A stretch of DNA of 64,000 nt, taken from CAVUXJ01 sp963814975 (GTDB lineage: Bacteria; Acidobacteriota; Vicinamibacteria; Vicinamibacterales; CAVVIG01). This document shows, piece after piece, positions 63,642 to 64,000 of this stretch. The number at the start of each line of letters is the position of its first letter. Position 1 is the stretch's first letter. Below the pieces are notes generated by a model. That model was not told the origin of the DNA, did not search any database, and saw only the letters and a list, made by a program, of their open reading frames with translations. Position numbers and translations under genes: made by a program. Location: NCBI GenBank assembly GCA_963814975.1, contig CAWFFB010000010.1:62001-126000 (forward strand), given 5' to 3'.

Positions 63642-63813
63642 GGTTCAGCCGGTTCTCACGGTTCCCCGGGGGGCTTCCAGGCCGTTCTGTTGCAGTTCAT
63701 ATGTGAGTTGCCAGGCGATAAGATCTTCGAAGCGCCGAGCATCGATCGCCGCAGCTCAAACACGTGTGGCGCCATTTTCGTGAACCCTGTGGACCCTGTG
63801 AACACCTGAACCC
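63642..63813. repeat. GGTTC / GAACCC word array between mtnP and PfkB kinase
   Basis: Forward words GGTTCAGCC, GGTTCTCAC and GGTTCCCC (63642-63667) are matched at the other end of the spacer by GTGAACCC, GGACCC and CTGAACCC (63780-63813), approximate reverse complements that abut the next ATG. Between them is plain sequence with no gene. Confidence 0.55.
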
Positions 63814-64000
63814 ATGAAAATCGTCATCACCGGCTCGATTGCTTTCGACTACCTGATGTCGTTCCCCGGAAGATTCACCGAGCATTTCCTGCCGGAGCAC
63901 ATGGAACGGCTGAGCCTCAGCTTTCTCGTCGACACCATGGACAAGCGCCGCGGCGGCTGCGCTCCGAACATTGCCTATACTCTGGCATTGCTTGGCGAAC
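63814..64000 (+). CDS. PfkB-family sugar/nucleoside kinase, N-terminal fragment (adenosine-kinase-like)
   Basis: The window ends after 62 codons. MKIVITGSIAFDYLMSFPGR and DTMDKRRGGCAPNIAYTLAL match the start of PfkB-family kinases, particularly the adenosine-kinase-like subgroup, with the GG substrate-binding turn after the lid strands. Adjacent mtnP supports nucleoside salvage. The substrate cannot be settled from this fragment. Confidence 0.8.
   Translation, partial: MKIVITGSIAFDYLMSFPGRFTEHFLPEHMERLSLSFLVDTMDKRRGGCAPNIAYTLALLGE

Overview
The window looks like a high-GC chromosome segment of an Acidobacteriota member, most likely class Vicinamibacteria. This is inferred from gene content: paired acidobacterial-type VWFA proteins, secreted PQQ/NHL/streptogramin-lyase-like propellers, a duplicated secreted 'PDLxG(V/R)W' family, DUF6600/FecR and SPOR proteins, and dnaK-dnaJ-hspR order. 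No rRNA, tRNA, CRISPR, integrase or transposase was recognised. The sequence reads as core chromosome.

Layout. 1-1.9 kb: rplU-rpmA-obgE-nadD (minus). 2.1-6.1 kb: tandem VWFA genes. 6.2-7.9 kb: a GAF/sigma54 activator. 8.1-11.6 kb: glutamate dehydrogenase diverging from a two-subunit methylmalonyl-CoA mutase. 11.8-15.7 kb: a receiver-domain protein and valS. 15.7-17.5 kb: two secreted paralogues of unknown function. 17.8-22.3 kb: nadC-birA-coaX, an unknown gene and an RlmD/TrmA-type methyltransferase. 22.9-36.1 kb: an accessory block of exported proteins (quinoprotein dehydrogenase, NHL propeller, Tat amidohydrolase, alpha/beta hydrolase, PQQ-like propeller, cytochrome c/Vgb fusion, Tat amidase, asparaginase) plus a class-I amidotransferase. 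36.1-45.8 kb: argS, a mobA remnant, TPR and SPOR proteins, lnt, prfB (with its +1 recoding site) and murJ. 45.8-52.2 kb (minus): response regulator, histidine kinase, PBP1A and a FecR/DUF6600 protein. 52.4-58.2 kb: dnaK-dnaJ-hspR, a DnaC-like ATPase and hemW. 58.3-64 kb: small envelope proteins, acyl-CoA dehydrogenase, meaB, an epimerase/metallohydrolase fusion, mtnP and the start of a PfkB kinase.

Themes. Propionate/branched-chain catabolism is spread over both ends: mutase at 9.5-11.6 kb; acyl-CoA dehydrogenase, MeaB and epimerase at 59-63 kb. Envelope building is in the middle (lnt, murJ, PBP1A, SPOR). Heat-shock control is readable directly: an HspR-type inverted repeat overlies a consensus promoter before dnaK, with hspR two genes downstream.

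Two global oddities. First, many short intergenic spacers are built from 8-12-base words repeated in tandem and then again in reverse complement, with a different word at different loci. Second, eleven conserved genes carry single-base frame changes (twelve events). Most are probably sequencing or assembly indels, so affected genes are annotated across the breaks. prfB is the genuine recoding case.
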